Source of the DNA: Virgibacillus salexigens
Lineage (GTDB): Bacteria > Bacillota > Bacilli > Bacillales > Amphibacillaceae
Length of the DNA: 64,000 bases
Direction: 5' to 3'
Assembly: GCF_014905415.1 (NCBI RefSeq)
Contig: NZ_BNEO01000007.1
Location: forward strand, 1-64,000
The notes under the pieces are model-generated. The model searched no databases, was not told the DNA's origin, and was given only the letters and a program-made list of their open reading frames with translations. Position numbers and translations under genes: made by a program. Below are positions 1 through 10,715 of the stretch, one piece after another; the first letter of the stretch is position 1; each line of letters begins with the position of its first letter.

Positions 1-16
1 TTATTTTTAAGGAATG

Positions 17-132
17 TCTGGTAGCAATAGCGGAGAGGTCACACCTGTTCCCATGCCGAACACAGTAGTTAAGCTCTCCAGCGCCGATGGTAGTTGGGGC
101 TTTGCCCCTGCAAGAGTAGGACGCCGCCAGGC
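17..132 (+). rRNA. rrf: 5S ribosomal RNA
   Basis: The sequence aligns by eye over its full length with the Bacillus 5S rRNA: the GAGGTCACACC and CCATGCCGAACAC blocks, the GTTAAGCTC block, and the 3' GAGAGTAGGACGCCGCC-like end (here AAGAGTAGGACGCCGCC). Length is about 116 nt, as expected. It is probably the last gene of an rRNA operon whose 23S lies off the left edge. No tRNA follows it; an intrinsic terminator comes 8 nt later. Confidence 0.95.
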
Positions 133-140
133 CATTTCAT

Positions 141-173
141 AAACTGACCGTAAGTACTACGGTCAGTTTTTTG
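141..173 (+). terminator. Intrinsic terminator of the rRNA operon
   Basis: A perfect 12-bp stem (141-152 with 158-169, core ACTGACCGTA) with a 5-nt loop runs straight into a T-tract. It follows the 5S gene and closes the rRNA transcription unit. Confidence 0.92.
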
Positions 174-202
174 TTTATATAGACTAAGGTTTTTAAGCAT
201 AT

Positions 203-222
203 ATATGGTGGGCATACCATAT
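203..222. promoter_or_regulatory. Inverted repeat upstream of the mgtC-like gene
   Basis: The perfect inverted repeat ATATGGT-N6-ACCATAT lies about 45 nt upstream of the mgtC-like start codon, in AT-rich sequence where a promoter is expected. No T-tract follows it, so a terminator is unlikely. It could be a repressor or metalloregulator operator. That role is inferred from position and symmetry only. Confidence 0.35.
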
Positions 223-267
223 TTTGATATATATTATTTTATAAAATAAAACAGGAGGTGCGAAAAT

Positions 268-966
268 TTGGAGGAAATCCTAGATGACTTATTAGGTGAA
301 CATTTCTATCTCATTATGACACGTGTGTTAATTGCACTGGTTTTATCTGGATTAATTGGATTTGAAAGAGAGATTAAGAATCATTCAGCGGGTTTTCGCA
401 CACACATCTTAGTTGGTGTGGGTTCTTGTTTAATGATGCTTCTTTCGCTATTTGGTTTCGAATCATTTATGGAAGAATATGATCAAGTTCAATTTGACCC
501 AGCGAGAATTCCTTCATATGTTATTAGTGGGATCGGCTTTCTTGGAGCGGGTACGATTATTGTTTATGGTGGAACCATTCGTGGTTTAACAACTGCTGCT
601 TCTATATGGACCGTAGCTGGACTAGGTTTAGTAGTCGGAGCAGGAATGTACGCAGCAGCTGTTTTTACAACGTTGATTATTTTATTGAGTTTAATTTTTC
701 TTAATAACTTTGAGCGATTGTTTAGACGTGGTGGCAGCTCGAATTTAATACAAATTGTTACATTACCTGGTTTACATGTAAATGAAGTTGTTGCTGCTTT
801 TGAAAAATTTAATTTAACAATAAAAGAAGTAGAGATCATCAAAATAGAAAATGACTTGCGAAATATATTTATTAAAATCGAAAAAAAGCCAGACTTAGAT
901 CGTATATCATTATTCGAGGAGATCTCAAAGGTTGATCATGTTAAAAATATCACGGAACTTAAATAA
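268..966 (+). CDS. MgtC/SapB family membrane protein
   Basis: This 232-residue protein has the MgtC/SapB architecture. Its N-terminal half holds about four hydrophobic segments with the family motifs GFEREIKNHSAGFRTHILV (residues about 31-49) and GFLGAGTII..GTIRGLTTAASIW (about 90-114). The C-terminal half (about 150-232) is soluble and ACT-like. The family is linked to magnesium homeostasis and modulation of the F-type ATPase in enterobacteria; in Firmicutes its role is poorly defined. The start is TTG at 268, chosen for the AGGAGGTG ribosome site at 253-260. It is a single-gene unit between the rRNA terminator and its own terminator. Confidence 0.85.
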   Translation: MEEILDDLLGEHFYLIMTRVLIALVLSGLIGFEREIKNHSAGFRTHILVGVGSCLMMLLSLFGFESFMEEYDQVQFDPARIPSYVISGIGFLGAGTIIVYGGTIRGLTTAASIWTVAGLGLVVGAGMYAAAVFTTLIILLSLIFLNNFERLFRRGGSSNLIQIVTLPGLHVNEVVAAFEKFNLTIKEVEIIKIENDLRNIFIKIEKKPDLDRISLFEEISKVDHVKNITELK

Positions 967-984
967 GAAAGACTACAAAAAGAA

Positions 985-1016
985 CCTTACAACATACAAT
1001 AAGTTGTAAGGTTTTT
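985..1016 (+). terminator. Intrinsic terminator after the mgtC-like gene
   Basis: Stem CCTTACAAC (985-993) pairs perfectly with GTTGTAAGG (1003-1011) and is followed by TTTTT. It separates the mgtC-like gene from the clpC operon. Confidence 0.88.
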
Positions 1017-1091
1017 AAAAAATTTAAGGATGATACCACTCTTAGGTTTTGTATCTTTGTTTTTTGTCAAAAATAAGCTTAGACAATGTAT

Positions 1092-1150
1092 TTGCATCTT
1101 TAGTATTTTGCCGTATAATAAAGGTATAGTCAAAGATAGTCAAAGTCAAA
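1092..1150 (+). promoter_or_regulatory. clpC operon promoter with CtsR operator
   Basis: A SigA-type promoter is visible: TTGCAT at 1092-1097, a 16-nt spacer and TATAAT at 1114-1119. Just downstream is the CtsR heptad pair AGTCAAA (1128-1134), GAT, AGTCAAA (1138-1144), then a third partial heptad GTCAAA (1145-1150). This matches the known CtsR box (RGTCAAA-NAN-RGTCAAA) at the transcription start, so the operon should be repressed by its own first gene product and released on heat or protein stress. Confidence 0.9.
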
Positions 1151-1178
1151 GGATAATAATCTAAAAGGGGGTGGGCAT

Positions 1179-1646
1179 ATGAGTAATATATCAGATATAA
1201 TTGAAAATTATCTAAAGCAAATACTCCAAGCAAAAGGGAAAAATGTAATTGAAATAAAACGAAGCGAGATTGCTGATCAATTTCAATGTGTCCCCTCACA
1301 AATTAATTATGTGATTAACACTAGGTTTACCGTGGAAAAAGGATATATAGTTGAAAGTAAACGTGGAGGCGGTGGATATATTCGAATCATGCGAGTTATT
1401 CATCAAGATAAATCGGATCTAATTGATGAGATTATTAGTATGGTCAATCCAACCGTCTCGCAACAAAAAACCATAGATGTCTTAGAAAGGTTATTAGAGG
1501 AACAAATTGTTACGCAGAGGGAAGCAAAGATTATGCTTAGTGCAATAGGAAGAGAAACGCTAGCTTTCCAACTGCCATTACGTGATGAGATCCGTGCACG
1601 CATATTAACTTCTATGCTTCGTACGTTAAAGTATTTAAATAAGTAA
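1179..1646 (+). CDS. ctsR: CtsR, repressor of class III stress genes
   Basis: CtsR is a dimeric winged-helix repressor of clp genes. At 155 residues it has the normal family size. The N-terminal half carries the helix-turn-helix, with the glycine-rich wing RGGGGYIRI at residues 62-70. Arg62 is the residue of the wing that McsB phosphorylates in Bacillus and Geobacillus relatives. The C-terminal half is helical. The ATG at 1179 follows AGGGGGTG. It is the first gene of ctsR-mcsA-mcsB-clpC and sits directly behind three CtsR heptads, so autorepression is expected. Confidence 0.97.
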   Translation: MSNISDIIENYLKQILQAKGKNVIEIKRSEIADQFQCVPSQINYVINTRFTVEKGYIVESKRGGGGYIRIMRVIHQDKSDLIDEIISMVNPTVSQQKTIDVLERLLEEQIVTQREAKIMLSAIGRETLAFQLPLRDEIRARILTSMLRTLKYLNK

Positions 1647-1662
1647 AGGGGGTAATCAGAAA

Positions 1663-2211
1663 ATGAAGTGCCAGGAATGTCATGAGCGACCTGCGACACT
1701 CCATTTTTCCCAAGTAATTCAAGGGAAGAAAATGGAAGTCCATGTTTGCAATGTTTGTGCAAAGGAAAAAGGGTATATGAATTATCCTGAAGATGGTTAT
1801 TCCTTGCATCATTTGTTATCTGGACTCTTTAACTTTGATACATCTAATATTGCAAGCGCACAAGGAACTACTTACCAGCAGGTAAATGAATTGCAGTGTC
1901 CAAAATGTGAATTGACTTTTTCTGAATTTAAACAGATTGGTAAATTTGGGTGTGCAGTCTGTTATGAAACGTTTAATGAACGTCTTGACCCTATTTTTCG
2001 CCGAGTACATGCAGGAAATACAAAGCATAATGGTAAAATACCGAAACGTCAGGGTGGGGACTTGCATAAAAAGAAACAGGTAGAAGCTTTAAAAGATCAA
2101 TTAAAATCCTTAGTTGAAAATGAAGCGTTTGAAGAAGCTGCAAAAGTCCGAGATAAAATTAAAGCATTGAATCAAGACCAGGATAAGCCAGAGGCAGGTG
2201 ATCAGTCTTGA
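1663..2211 (+). CDS. mcsA: McsA, activator of the McsB arginine kinase
   Basis: This 182-residue zinc protein activates McsB and takes part in CtsR control. Two zinc-binding modules are visible: Cys3, Cys6, Cys29, Cys32, and Cys79, Cys82, Cys97, Cys100. A C-terminal UVR domain (about 136-171, with [20 protein letters not shown]) is of the type that contacts ClpC and UvrB-like partners. A good site (AAAGGGGG) precedes the ATG. Its last codon overlaps the mcsB start by 4 nt (TTGA), indicating translational coupling of activator and kinase. Confidence 0.95.
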   Translation: MKCQECHERPATLHFSQVIQGKKMEVHVCNVCAKEKGYMNYPEDGYSLHHLLSGLFNFDTSNIASAQGTTYQQVNELQCPKCELTFSEFKQIGKFGCAVCYETFNERLDPIFRRVHAGNTKHNGKIPKRQGGDLHKKKQVEALKDQLKSLVENEAFEEAAKVRDKIKALNQDQDKPEAGDQS

Positions 2212-3272
2212 CTTTACAACAGTTTATGAATGAAGCGCTTAGCCCGTGGATGAGAAAAGAAGGCCCAGATAGCGATATTGTATTAAGCAGTCGGATTCGG
2301 CTTGCTAGAAACTTTGCAAATGTAGCTTATCCTATTCTTGCTGATCCAGATCAATTAGAAGAAATTCGCAATTTCTTTAAAGAGAAATATGAGAATCAAT
2401 CTTTTGAGGAATATAAACAGTTTGCTTTTATCTCTATTCGAGATTTATCATCAGTAGAAAAACGGGTATTAGTAGAAAAACATTTAATTAGCCCTTTATT
2501 GGCAAAATATTCCGAATCAGCAGCCACTTTAATATCAGAAAATGAGCAAGTGTCATTAATGATTAACGAAGAAGATCACATTCGAATGCAATTATACTTC
2601 CCAGGTTTTCAGCTATCCAAAGCACTTAATAAGGCTTTTGAATTTGATGATTGGCTAGAAGAGAAAATTAATTATGCATTTGATGAAACAAGAGGGTATT
2701 TAACCAGCTGTCCTACAAATGTGGGTACCGGTATGCGTGCTTCTGTTATGATGCATCTTCCTGCACTCGTTTTTACAAAGCAAATTAATCGTATGATTCC
2801 AGCAATTAATCAATTAGGTTTAGTAGTTCGCGGAATCTATGGGGAAGGCAGTGAGGCTCAAGGTAATATTTTTCAAATTTCTAACCAAATAACCCTTGGA
2901 AAGTCGGAAGAAGATATTGTTGAGGATTTGCAAAGCGTGGTACAGCAGCTTATTGAGCATGAGCGACATGCACGGGAACAGTTAATGGATCAAATGCGTA
3001 CAAAATTAGAGGACCGGATATGTCGTTCATATGGTGTACTAGAATATGCAAGAATTATTGAATCGAAAGAAGCTGCTCAATGTTTATCAGATGTTCGATT
3101 AGGGATAGACTTAGGATTATTAGGAAATGTTTCTCGAAATATATTAAATGAATTAATGATACTTACGCAACCAGGATTCTTACAACAATATGCCAAAAAA
3201 ACGTTGACAGCAAATGAACGTGATGTGTTACGAGCGTCACTCATTCGCCAGCGATTAGAATTAGAGAAATAG
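2208..3272 (+). CDS. mcsB: McsB, protein-arginine kinase
   Basis: McsB phosphorylates protein arginines and marks them for ClpCP degradation. The 354-residue protein is a phosphagen-kinase fold. Visible motifs are SSRIRLARN (27-35, nucleotide site), [13 protein letters not shown] (167-179) with the conserved Cys168, GEGSEAQGN, and RDVLRA (338-343), the phosphoarginine-sensing allosteric loop. The start is TTG at 2208, overlapping the mcsA stop; no ATG is available nearby in frame. It lies between its activator mcsA and its protease partner clpC. Confidence 0.95.
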   Translation: MTLQQFMNEALSPWMRKEGPDSDIVLSSRIRLARNFANVAYPILADPDQLEEIRNFFKEKYENQSFEEYKQFAFISIRDLSSVEKRVLVEKHLISPLLAKYSESAATLISENEQVSLMINEEDHIRMQLYFPGFQLSKALNKAFEFDDWLEEKINYAFDETRGYLTSCPTNVGTGMRASVMMHLPALVFTKQINRMIPAINQLGLVVRGIYGEGSEAQGNIFQISNQITLGKSEEDIVEDLQSVVQQLIEHERHAREQLMDQMRTKLEDRICRSYGVLEYARIIESKEAAQCLSDVRLGIDLGLLGNVSRNILNELMILTQPGFLQQYAKKTLTANERDVLRASLIRQRLELEK

Positions 3273-3289
3273 ATAGGAGGAATTATTAT

Positions 3290-5716
3290 ATGATGTTTGG
3301 ACGTTTCACTGAAAGAGCACAAAAGGTACTAGCGTTATCACAAGAAGAAGCTGTACGACTTGGACATAATAATATTGGTACAGAACATATCCTTTTAGGA
3401 CTTGTCAGAGAGGGCGAAGGGATAGCTGCTAAAGCCTTGCAATCATTAAACCTTGAAATATCTAAAATTCAAGAAGAGGTGGAGAAATTAATTGGAGTTG
3501 GCAAACAGCCAATGCAGTCGATTCACTACACGCCTCGTGCCAAAAAGGTTGTGGAACTTTCACAAGACGAAGCAAGGAAACTAGGGCATTCCTATGTAGG
3601 TACAGAGCATATTTTACTGGGACTTATCCGAGAAGGCGAAGGCGTTGCGGCACGCGTATTGAATAATTTAGGTGTTAGCTTAAATAAAGCGAGACAACAG
3701 GTGCTTCAATTGCTTGGAAGCAATGAATCACAGACAAATCGTCAAGGTCGTGGTCAGCAATCCAATGCAAATACGCCTACATTAGATTCATTAGCTCGTG
3801 ATTTAACTGTAAGTGCAAAAGAAGGGAATATTGATCCGGTTATTGGACGTAGTAAGGAAATCGAAAGAGTAATTCAAGTTTTAAGTCGCCGGACAAAAAA
3901 CAATCCAGTACTAATTGGAGAACCTGGTGTTGGGAAGACAGCTGTAGCAGAAGGGTTAGCCCAACAGATTATTAATAATGAAGTTCCGGAAATATTACGC
4001 GATAAACGCGTGATGACCCTGGATATGGGTACAGTAGTTGCAGGAACAAAATACCGTGGTGAATTCGAGGATCGGTTAAAAAAAGTGATGGAAGAGATTC
4101 GCCAGGCAGGAAACATTATTCTGTTTATCGATGAATTACACACATTGATCGGTGCTGGTGGGGCAGAAGGAGCAATTGATGCTTCCAATATACTTAAACC
4201 ATCTTTAGCTCGTGGAGAACTACAATGTATTGGTGCTACTACATTGGATGAGTACCGTAAATATATTGAAAAAGATGCTGCTCTGGAACGTAGATTCCAG
4301 CCAATCCAAGTAGATGAGCCGACATTAGAGGAAACCGTTCAAATATTAAATGGTTTACGTGATCGTTATGAAGCGCATCACCGTGTAACGATAACAGATG
4401 AAGCAATAGAAGCAGCTGCTAACCTATCTGATCGCTATATTACTGATCGTTTTCTCCCGGATAAGGCAATTGATTTAATTGATGAGGCTGGTTCAAAGGT
4501 TCGTTTACGCTCTTATACCGTTCCACCAAACCTAAAAGAATTAGAACAAAAACTTGAAGAAGTCCGAAAAGAAAAGGATGCAGCTGTGCAAAGTCAAGAA
4601 TTTGAAAAAGCGGCATCGCTTCGTGATTCAGAACAACGTCTTCGTGAAGAGTTAGAAGAAACAAAGAATGAGTGGAAAGAAAAACAAGGCCAAACCGATT
4701 CAGAAGTCACCATCGAAGATATTGCTAGTGTTGTTTCTACCTGGACTGGTGTGCCTGTTTCGAAATTAACCAAAGACGAAAGCGATCGATTATTAAATAT
4801 GGAAGGAATACTACACAATCGTGTAATTGGGCAAGAGGAAGCTGTAAATGCTATTTCCAAAGCTATTCGAAGAGCACGTGCTGGATTAAAAGATCCGAAG
4901 CGGCCAATTGGTTCCTTTATTTTCTTAGGCCCTACTGGTGTTGGAAAAACAGAATTGGCTCGTGCCCTAGCAGAAGCAATGTTTGAAGATGAAGATGCTA
5001 TGATTCGAATAGATATGTCGGAGTATATGGAAAAACACGCTACTTCTCGCTTAGTTGGTTCTCCTCCAGGATACGTTGGTTATGACGAGGGAGGACAATT
5101 AACAGAAAAGGTACGTAGAAAACCATATTCTGTTGTTCTATTAGATGAAGTAGAGAAGGCACATCCAGAAGTATTTAATATTTTATTACAAGTGTTGGAA
5201 GATGGTCGACTTACAGATTCTAAAGGGCGGGTTGTAGATTTTCGTAATACCGTCCTAATCATGACTTCTAATGTAGGTGCAAGCGAATTAAAACGAAATA
5301 AATATGTTGGCTTTAATCTTGAGGAGGAAGGCCAAGAATATAAAGATATGAAATCAAAGGTGATGGATGAGATGAAAAAGTCATTCCGTCCAGAGTTTCT
5401 TAACCGAATTGACGAAACCATTGTATTCCATTCCTTAGAGAAAAAGCATATGAAGAATATTGTAACCTTAATGGTAGAGCAGTTACAACGACGCCTTAAG
5501 GGCCAAGATATTGATTTCTCACTAACAGATAAGGCAGTTGAAAAAATTGCTAATGAAGGATTTGATCCAGAATATGGCGCTAGACCACTTCGTCGTTCCA
5601 TCCAGAAAAACATCGAAGATTTATTATCAGAAGAACTGCTTAAAGAAACAATAACAAAAGGTCAAAAAGTGAAAATAGGTTTAAATAATAAAGGGGAATT
5701 TATTATTCTTCCTTAA
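3290..5716 (+). CDS. clpC: ClpC AAA+ unfoldase
   Basis: ClpC unfolds substrates for ClpP, including arginine-phosphorylated proteins. The 808-residue protein has two Clp-N repeats (about 1-145), AAA1 with Walker A GEPGVGKT (210-217), a middle domain with a UVR-like segment (about 415-455) that docks MecA or McsB, and AAA2 with Walker A GPTGVGKT (547-554), followed by the D2-small domain. AGGAGG precedes ATG at 3290. It is the last gene of the CtsR operon, with a hairpin terminator 17 nt after the stop. Confidence 0.97.
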   Translation: MMFGRFTERAQKVLALSQEEAVRLGHNNIGTEHILLGLVREGEGIAAKALQSLNLEISKIQEEVEKLIGVGKQPMQSIHYTPRAKKVVELSQDEARKLGHSYVGTEHILLGLIREGEGVAARVLNNLGVSLNKARQQVLQLLGSNESQTNRQGRGQQSNANTPTLDSLARDLTVSAKEGNIDPVIGRSKEIERVIQVLSRRTKNNPVLIGEPGVGKTAVAEGLAQQIINNEVPEILRDKRVMTLDMGTVVAGTKYRGEFEDRLKKVMEEIRQAGNIILFIDELHTLIGAGGAEGAIDASNILKPSLARGELQCIGATTLDEYRKYIEKDAALERRFQPIQVDEPTLEETVQILNGLRDRYEAHHRVTITDEAIEAAANLSDRYITDRFLPDKAIDLIDEAGSKVRLRSYTVPPNLKELEQKLEEVRKEKDAAVQSQEFEKAASLRDSEQRLREELEETKNEWKEKQGQTDSEVTIEDIASVVSTWTGVPVSKLTKDESDRLLNMEGILHNRVIGQEEAVNAISKAIRRARAGLKDPKRPIGSFIFLGPTGVGKTELARALAEAMFEDEDAMIRIDMSEYMEKHATSRLVGSPPGYVGYDEGGQLTEKVRRKPYSVVLLDEVEKAHPEVFNILLQVLEDGRLTDSKGRVVDFRNTVLIMTSNVGASELKRNKYVGFNLEEEGQEYKDMKSKVMDEMKKSFRPEFLNRIDETIVFHSLEKKHMKNIVTLMVEQLQRRLKGQDIDFSLTDKAVEKIANEGFDPEYGARPLRRSIQKNIEDLLSEELLKETITKGQKVKIGLNNKGEFIILP

Positions 5717-5733
5717 ATCCTATAAGGAAAAAT

Positions 5734-5774
5734 GGTCTTCATGAGAGTAAGGTGCTCTTATGGAGACCCTTTTA
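5734..5774 (+). terminator. Terminator of the clpC operon
   Basis: GGTCTTCATGAGAG (5734-5747) pairs with CTCTTATGGAGACC (5755-5768), with two G-U type pairs, then CTTTTAG. The T-tract is short but the position directly behind clpC fits. Confidence 0.75.
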
Positions 5775-6093
5775 GATATACTTTATAAAAAATGCAGAAT
5801 GGAAGAAATGCCCTAATCGTATAACGTTCATCCGCACCATATGGTATGTTAAAATAGAAAAGAAAGATGAAATTCAAGTAGCTACGCTTCAAAACATATA
5901 AACTTCTTATTAAAGTGAAACCGATAGGCATGTAGAAACTCCATTGTAATTTCCCTCAAAACTATTCATTACTGATATGCCAGTCAACTAAATTGTGGCA
6001 AGACTATGGAAATATTTGATTAAATTGATAGGAACCTGTAACTTTCTTATTGCTAAAATCGTTTATAATAGATAAGTGAAGGGGTAGAGGAAT
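5775..6093 (+). other. Gap between clpC and radA
   Basis: About 320 nt with no supported gene. A good -10 box TATAAT at 6064-6069 lies about 25 nt before the radA TTG start; I see no clear -35 partner at 17 nt. In B. subtilis radA follows clpC much more closely and is read from the stress operon, so radA may have its own promoter here. I see no recognisable remnant of another gene. Confidence 0.5.
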
Positions 6094-7467
6094 TTGGCGA
6101 AACGAAAAACAAAATATGTTTGTCATGAATGTGGGTATGAATCCGCCAAATGGATGGGTAAATGCCCTGGTTGTAATAATTGGAATACATTCATTGAAGA
6201 AATTGAAGTTACTGGCGGCAGACATAAACAGTCTTTCCAAACAGGAGCAAGATCTGTTGGTAAACCAGAAAAGATTACGTCAATTGAAACAAAAGAGGAG
6301 CCAAGGATCACTACAACGATGAAAGAGTTCAATCGTGTACTAGGTGGTGGAATTGTTCCGGGATCTTTAGTACTTATTGGTGGTGATCCTGGTATAGGGA
6401 AGTCTACCTTGTTATTACAGATTTCATCGCATTTAGCGGATAAACAATTGCCAGTTCTTTATATTTCAGGTGAGGAATCGACAAAGCAAACAAAACTAAG
6501 AGCCGATCGCTTAGGTGTTAAATCAGGCTTATTATATGTGCTAGCGGAGACAAATTTAATGGATATAGCCAATCAAATAGAAGCAGTAAAGCCTTCTTTT
6601 GTGGTGATTGATTCCATACAAACCATCTTTCGCGAAGAAGTCTCAAGCGCACCGGGAAGTGTTTCACAAGTACGAGAATGTACATCCGAATTGATGAAGC
6701 TTGCAAAAACAAATGGAATTCCAATATTTATTGTGGGACATGTAACCAAAGAAGGGGCTATTGCTGGTCCCAGACTATTAGAACATATGGTTGATGCTGT
6801 GCTCTATTTTGAAGGAGAACGTCATCATACGTATCGGATATTACGCGGTGTGAAAAACCGGTTTGGCAGTACGAATGAGATGGGTATCTTTGAAATGAAA
6901 GAGGAAGGATTACGAGAAGTACTAAACCCCTCTGAGATATTTTTAGAAGAACGTTCACAGGGTGCTGCTGGATCAACTGTTGTTGCATCGATGGAAGGAA
7001 CTAGACCTGTACTTGTTGAAATACAAGCATTAATATCTCCGACTGCTTTTGGAAATCCACGTAGGATGGCTACTGGTGTGGATCACAACCGTGTTCCGTT
7101 ATTAATGGCAGTATTGGAAAAGCGTGTTGGACTAATGCTTCAGAACCAAGATGCTTATATAAAGGTTGCTGGAGGCGTGAAATTGGATGAACCAGCTATT
7201 GATTTAGCAATAGCTGTAAGCATTGCTTCTAGTTTTCGAGATCAACCTACAAAACCAGATGATATTTTTATAGGTGAAGTAGGCTTAACAGGCGAAATTA
7301 GGCGTGTGTCTAGGATAGAACAACGTGTTCAGGAAGCAGCGAAGCTTGGATTTAAACGGGTAATTTGCCCAAAAAATAATTTAGACGGTTGGACAACCCC
7401 TGATAATATTGAAGTCATTGGTGTTAATTCGGTACAAGAGGCATTGAATTTAGGTGTAAGTCGATAA
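6094..7467 (+). CDS. radA: RadA, DNA repair ATPase/helicase
   Basis: RadA (Sms) promotes branch migration and processing of recombination intermediates. The 457-residue protein has an N-terminal zinc finger (Cys10, Cys13, Cys24, Cys27), a RecA-like ATPase with Walker [10 protein letters not shown] (96-104), the RadA signature KNRFG (254-258), and a C-terminal Lon-protease-like domain (from about 280). The start is TTG at 6094 behind GGGGTAGAGG. Unlike in B. subtilis, no disA follows; the next gene is yacL. Confidence 0.97.
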   Translation: MAKRKTKYVCHECGYESAKWMGKCPGCNNWNTFIEEIEVTGGRHKQSFQTGARSVGKPEKITSIETKEEPRITTTMKEFNRVLGGGIVPGSLVLIGGDPGIGKSTLLLQISSHLADKQLPVLYISGEESTKQTKLRADRLGVKSGLLYVLAETNLMDIANQIEAVKPSFVVIDSIQTIFREEVSSAPGSVSQVRECTSELMKLAKTNGIPIFIVGHVTKEGAIAGPRLLEHMVDAVLYFEGERHHTYRILRGVKNRFGSTNEMGIFEMKEEGLREVLNPSEIFLEERSQGAAGSTVVASMEGTRPVLVEIQALISPTAFGNPRRMATGVDHNRVPLLMAVLEKRVGLMLQNQDAYIKVAGGVKLDEPAIDLAIAVSIASSFRDQPTKPDDIFIGEVGLTGEIRRVSRIEQRVQEAAKLGFKRVICPKNNLDGWTTPDNIEVIGVNSVQEALNLGVSR

Positions 7468-7482
7468 ATGGAATAATATTTA

Positions 7483-7511
7483 TTGTAATATGTTTTTTTA
7501 TTTGATATAAT
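7483..7511 (+). promoter_or_regulatory. Promoter upstream of yacL
   Basis: TTGTAA (7483-7488), a 17-nt spacer and TATAAT (7506-7511) form a good SigA promoter. It lies in the radA-yacL gap where disA would be in Bacillus. The leader to the yacL start is about 120 nt. Confidence 0.6.
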
Positions 7512-7640
7512 AATATGTTTATATATTTGAATTAGGATGATAGCTATGCTATGCTTTAATTGACATTATAATATTTTATTACTTTCGAAGGATTATTTTT
7601 TTTGAACCTCGGCAATAATATAGGTTAGGAGGTGGCAGTG

Positions 7641-8744
7641 GTGCTGAAAAAGATAGTTCATTTATTCTTTATTATATTAGGCGGTACCGTTGGGTATTTA
7701 TATGTCCCTGATATCTTGACTTTATTAGATTTTACAGATGCAAATTGGGTGTTTTCACCATATGTAGGAACGGTAATTGGTGCAATTATTTTCTTTCTCC
7801 TTTCATATTGGCTTGTTGATTATATTGTCGGTTTTTTAAAGTGGGTAGAAGAAGCGCTTATAAAATTGCCTGTTGGTGATCTGTTTTTTGGAAGTTTAGG
7901 TTTAATGGCAGGATTAATTATTGCCTTTTTAGTTAATATACCATTAACGGATATTAATATTGAATTAGTATCTCAAGTACTTCCGTTGTTTACAACAATA
8001 TTGCTAGGTTACTTTGGTTTTCAAGTTGGGTTTAGAAGAAGAGATGAATTTTTAAACTTATTGAATATCAATAAAAAGGAACGTGAAAAACGCAAGCCGG
8101 CTGAAAATGAGCAGCAACAAGTTTCTGCCATTTCACCGAAAGCTAAAATTTTAGATACGAGTGTTATCATTGATGGGCGTATTGCTGATATTTGCCAAAC
8201 AAATTTTTTAGAGGGGACCATTGTAATCCCTCAGTTCGTTCTAGGTGAATTGCAGCATATTGCCGATTCATCCGATGTGCTAAAAAGGAATAGAGGCCGT
8301 AGAGGGCTTGATGTATTAAACCGTATCCAGAAGGAATTGCCTGTTAAAGTGGAAATTTACGAAGGTGATTTTGAAGATATACATGAAGTGGATAGTAAAC
8401 TTATTAAGTTAGCAAAAGTAATTGATGGCATCGTTGTGACGAATGATTTTAATTTAAATAAAGTCTGTGATTTACAAAGTGTGCATGTGTTAAATATCAA
8501 TGATTTAGCGAATGCGGTTAAACCAGTTGTTTTACCTGGAGAAGAACTTGTCGTCCAAGTCATTAAAGACGGTAAAGAACACAATCAAGGTATTGCTTAC
8601 TTAGATGATGGTACTATGATTGTGGTTGAAGAGGGTAGAGATTATATTGGCAAAACCATAGAGGTATTAATTACGAGTGTGTTGCAAACATCTGCCGGTC
8701 GAATGATATTTGCTAAACCAAAATTACTTGAAAAAGCACTGTAA
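7641..8744 (+). CDS. yacL: YacL, membrane PIN-TRAM domain protein
   Basis: About 367 residues. Roughly four transmembrane helices occupy residues 1-135, followed by a basic linker. A PIN nuclease-like domain (about 165-285) begins with the acidic motif [11 protein letters not shown], and a C-terminal TRAM RNA-binding domain lies at about 290-345. The cellular function of YacL is not established; PIN-TRAM architecture suggests membrane-tethered RNase activity. I place the start at GTG 7641 (MLKKIVH..., matching the B. subtilis N-terminus) because TAGGAGGTGG at 7626-7635 gives it proper spacing; the upstream in-frame GTG at 7632 lies within that site. Confidence 0.9.
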   Translation: MLKKIVHLFFIILGGTVGYLYVPDILTLLDFTDANWVFSPYVGTVIGAIIFFLLSYWLVDYIVGFLKWVEEALIKLPVGDLFFGSLGLMAGLIIAFLVNIPLTDINIELVSQVLPLFTTILLGYFGFQVGFRRRDEFLNLLNINKKEREKRKPAENEQQQVSAISPKAKILDTSVIIDGRIADICQTNFLEGTIVIPQFVLGELQHIADSSDVLKRNRGRRGLDVLNRIQKELPVKVEIYEGDFEDIHEVDSKLIKLAKVIDGIVVTNDFNLNKVCDLQSVHVLNINDLANAVKPVVLPGEELVVQVIKDGKEHNQGIAYLDDGTMIVVEEGRDYIGKTIEVLITSVLQTSAGRMIFAKPKLLEKAL

Positions 8745-8771
8745 AAAAGGTATAACTTATAAAGGATAGAT

Positions 8772-8803
8772 AAAGTGATAACATCGATTGTTATCACTTT
8801 TGT
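8772..8803 (+). terminator. Terminator after yacL
   Basis: A perfect 12-bp stem, AAAGTGATAACA (8772-8783) with TGTTATCACTTT (8789-8800), a 5-nt loop, then T. The stem itself ends in TTT. It separates yacL from gltX; in B. subtilis ispD and ispF occupy this interval. Confidence 0.75.
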
Positions 8804-8952
8804 TATACTGAAGAGGGAAGTATAATTTTATTTAGAAATCATCTTAGACTATCACCGCAGTTAACGCAGGATGTAACGTTGCCTGTGCCATTAAAGCCGG
8901 ATGAGTCTATTAGTTACTTATTTTATGTATTGATATAGAAAGGGGCAGAACC

Positions 8953-10422
8953 ATGACAAACCAGGTTCGAGTACGTTATGCGCCAAGTCCAACTGGTCAT
9001 TTGCATATCGGGAATGCACGTACAGCATTATTTAACTATTTATACGCCAAACATTTTAATGGGAAAATGGTCATTCGAATAGAAGACACAGACGATAAAA
9101 GAAACGTAGCTGGTGGGGAAGAAAGTCAGCTCAAATTTCTAAAATGGCTCGGTGTTGATTGGGATGAGGGAGCAGACATAGGTGGTGATTATGGCCCTTA
9201 TCGCCAAATGGAACGACTTGACATCTATCAGAAATATGTAGACGAACTCTTAGAGAGGGGTTTAGCATATAAATGTTATATGACAGAAGAGGAATTAGAT
9301 GAAGAAAGAGAGGAGCAGCGTGCAAAAGGACAAGTTCCTAAATATTCAGGTGCACACCGTGATTTAACAGCCGAACAGATTGCAGTGTTTGAAGAGGAAG
9401 GGCGTAAGCCAAGCATTCGTTTCCGTGTACCAGATAATACGACGTATACGTTTATGGATGTGGTTCGTGGCAAGATCACATTCGAATCCAGTGATTTTGG
9501 TGATTGGGTCATTGTAAAGAAAAGCGGAATACCTACGTATAATTTCGCAGTTGCCATTGATGATCATTTAATGGAAATTACAAATGTTTTGCGTGGGGAG
9601 GAGCATATCTCGAATACTCCGAAACAAATGATGGTTTATGAAGCGTTTGGTTGGGAGCCGCCACAGTTTGGACATATGACGCTTATTCTTAATGAAGAGC
9701 GAAAAAAATTAAGTAAACGTGACCAACATATTTTGCAATTTATTGAGCAGTATCATAATCTTGGGTACTTACCAGAAGCTCTCTTTAATTTCATTGCCTT
9801 ATTAGGCTGGTCACCAGTTGGAGAGGAAGAGATCTTCGATAAAGAAACATTGATTTCTATTTTTGATCCAGAAAGACTTTCAACGTCTGCCGCAATATTT
9901 GATCGTCACAAATTGAAATGGATGAATAATGAGTATATAAAAGCAGCAGATTTAGGGGATGTAATTGAACTTGCAATGCCGCATTTAGTGGAAGCTGGTA
10001 AGCTATCAGCAAATATGGATGCAGCTACAAAGGAATGGGTAGAAAAGGTAATTGCGCTTTATAAAGATCAATTAAGGTATGGTGCGGAGATCGTGGAGTT
10101 AACCGATATGTTCTTTAATAAAGAGATCGCTTTTGATGAAGGTGCGATGGATGTTCTGCAAGAAGAACAAGTTCCAGAAGTGTTACAAGTATTCACAGAT
10201 AAGCTTATCCACTTAGAGGATTTCTCAAAAGACGCTATTAAAGCACAAATCAAGGCAACGCAAAAAGAGACCGGACACCGCGGTAAACGTTTATTTATGC
10301 CGATTCGTGTAGCAACAACAGGTCAAACGCATGGTCCAGAGCTTCCGATGGCAATTGAATTACTGGGAAAAGAAGATGTGGTTGCTCGTCTTGATCAAGT
10401 TTTAAATAAATTAGATGCTTAA
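8953..10422 (+). CDS. gltX: Glutamyl-tRNA synthetase
   Basis: Class I synthetase that charges tRNA-Glu and, in Bacillales, also tRNA-Gln, which is then amidated by GatCAB. At 489 residues it is of normal length (B. subtilis 483). The HIGH motif is HLHIG (residues 16-20) within [13 protein letters not shown], and the KMSKS motif appears as KLSKR near residue 253. The C-terminal anticodon-binding domain is complete. AAAGGGGC precedes ATG at 8953. It is separated from cysE by the T-box region, so it forms its own unit. Confidence 0.97.
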   Translation: MTNQVRVRYAPSPTGHLHIGNARTALFNYLYAKHFNGKMVIRIEDTDDKRNVAGGEESQLKFLKWLGVDWDEGADIGGDYGPYRQMERLDIYQKYVDELLERGLAYKCYMTEEELDEEREEQRAKGQVPKYSGAHRDLTAEQIAVFEEEGRKPSIRFRVPDNTTYTFMDVVRGKITFESSDFGDWVIVKKSGIPTYNFAVAIDDHLMEITNVLRGEEHISNTPKQMMVYEAFGWEPPQFGHMTLILNEERKKLSKRDQHILQFIEQYHNLGYLPEALFNFIALLGWSPVGEEEIFDKETLISIFDPERLSTSAAIFDRHKLKWMNNEYIKAADLGDVIELAMPHLVEAGKLSANMDAATKEWVEKVIALYKDQLRYGAEIVELTDMFFNKEIAFDEGAMDVLQEEQVPEVLQVFTDKLIHLEDFSKDAIKAQIKATQKETGHRGKRLFMPIRVATTGQTHGPELPMAIELLGKEDVVARLDQVLNKLDA

Positions 10423-10469
10423 TAATTCACATTCCGCATAATATATAATATAGTATTATTACAATATGG

Positions 10470-10715
10470 AACGATGAAGAGGGAAAGTAGGAAGTAACCC
10501 GCTTATACAGAGAGAATCACCTAGGCTGCGAGTGGTTTTAAGCATTGTTTCCGAAGTGCTCCTCAGAGTCTGTTATGGAAATTAGTACATAACGGCGGTT
10601 CTCTACCGTTATAAGAGCTAAGTTGGTAGGGGTTTGTGCTCTTTTCTCCCCCTTCAAACAGAGTGGAACCGCGCATAAGCGTCTCTGTGTATTGTACACA
10701 GGGACGCTTATTTTT
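10470..10715 (+). promoter_or_regulatory. Cysteine T-box riboswitch upstream of cysE
   Basis: The canonical T-box AGTGGAACCGCG is at 10662-10673. It is followed by a terminator stem, ATAAGCGTCTCTGTGTA with TACACAGGGACGCTTAT (10676-10711), and a T run. Upstream, Stem I shows the AGAGAG block at about 10509 and a GGCTGCGAG distal loop. The region GAAG-TGC-TCCTCAGAGT places a TGC (Cys) specifier at 10557-10559. Uncharged tRNA-Cys should therefore antiterminate and switch on cysE and cysS. A TATAAT at 10444-10449 is a likely -10 box. This explains the gene-free interval between gltX and cysE. Confidence 0.93.

Noticed and set aside
5080-5613. Long minus-strand frame inside clpC
   Set aside because: Shadow of the conserved AAA2 coding sequence; no ribosome site and no family resemblance.
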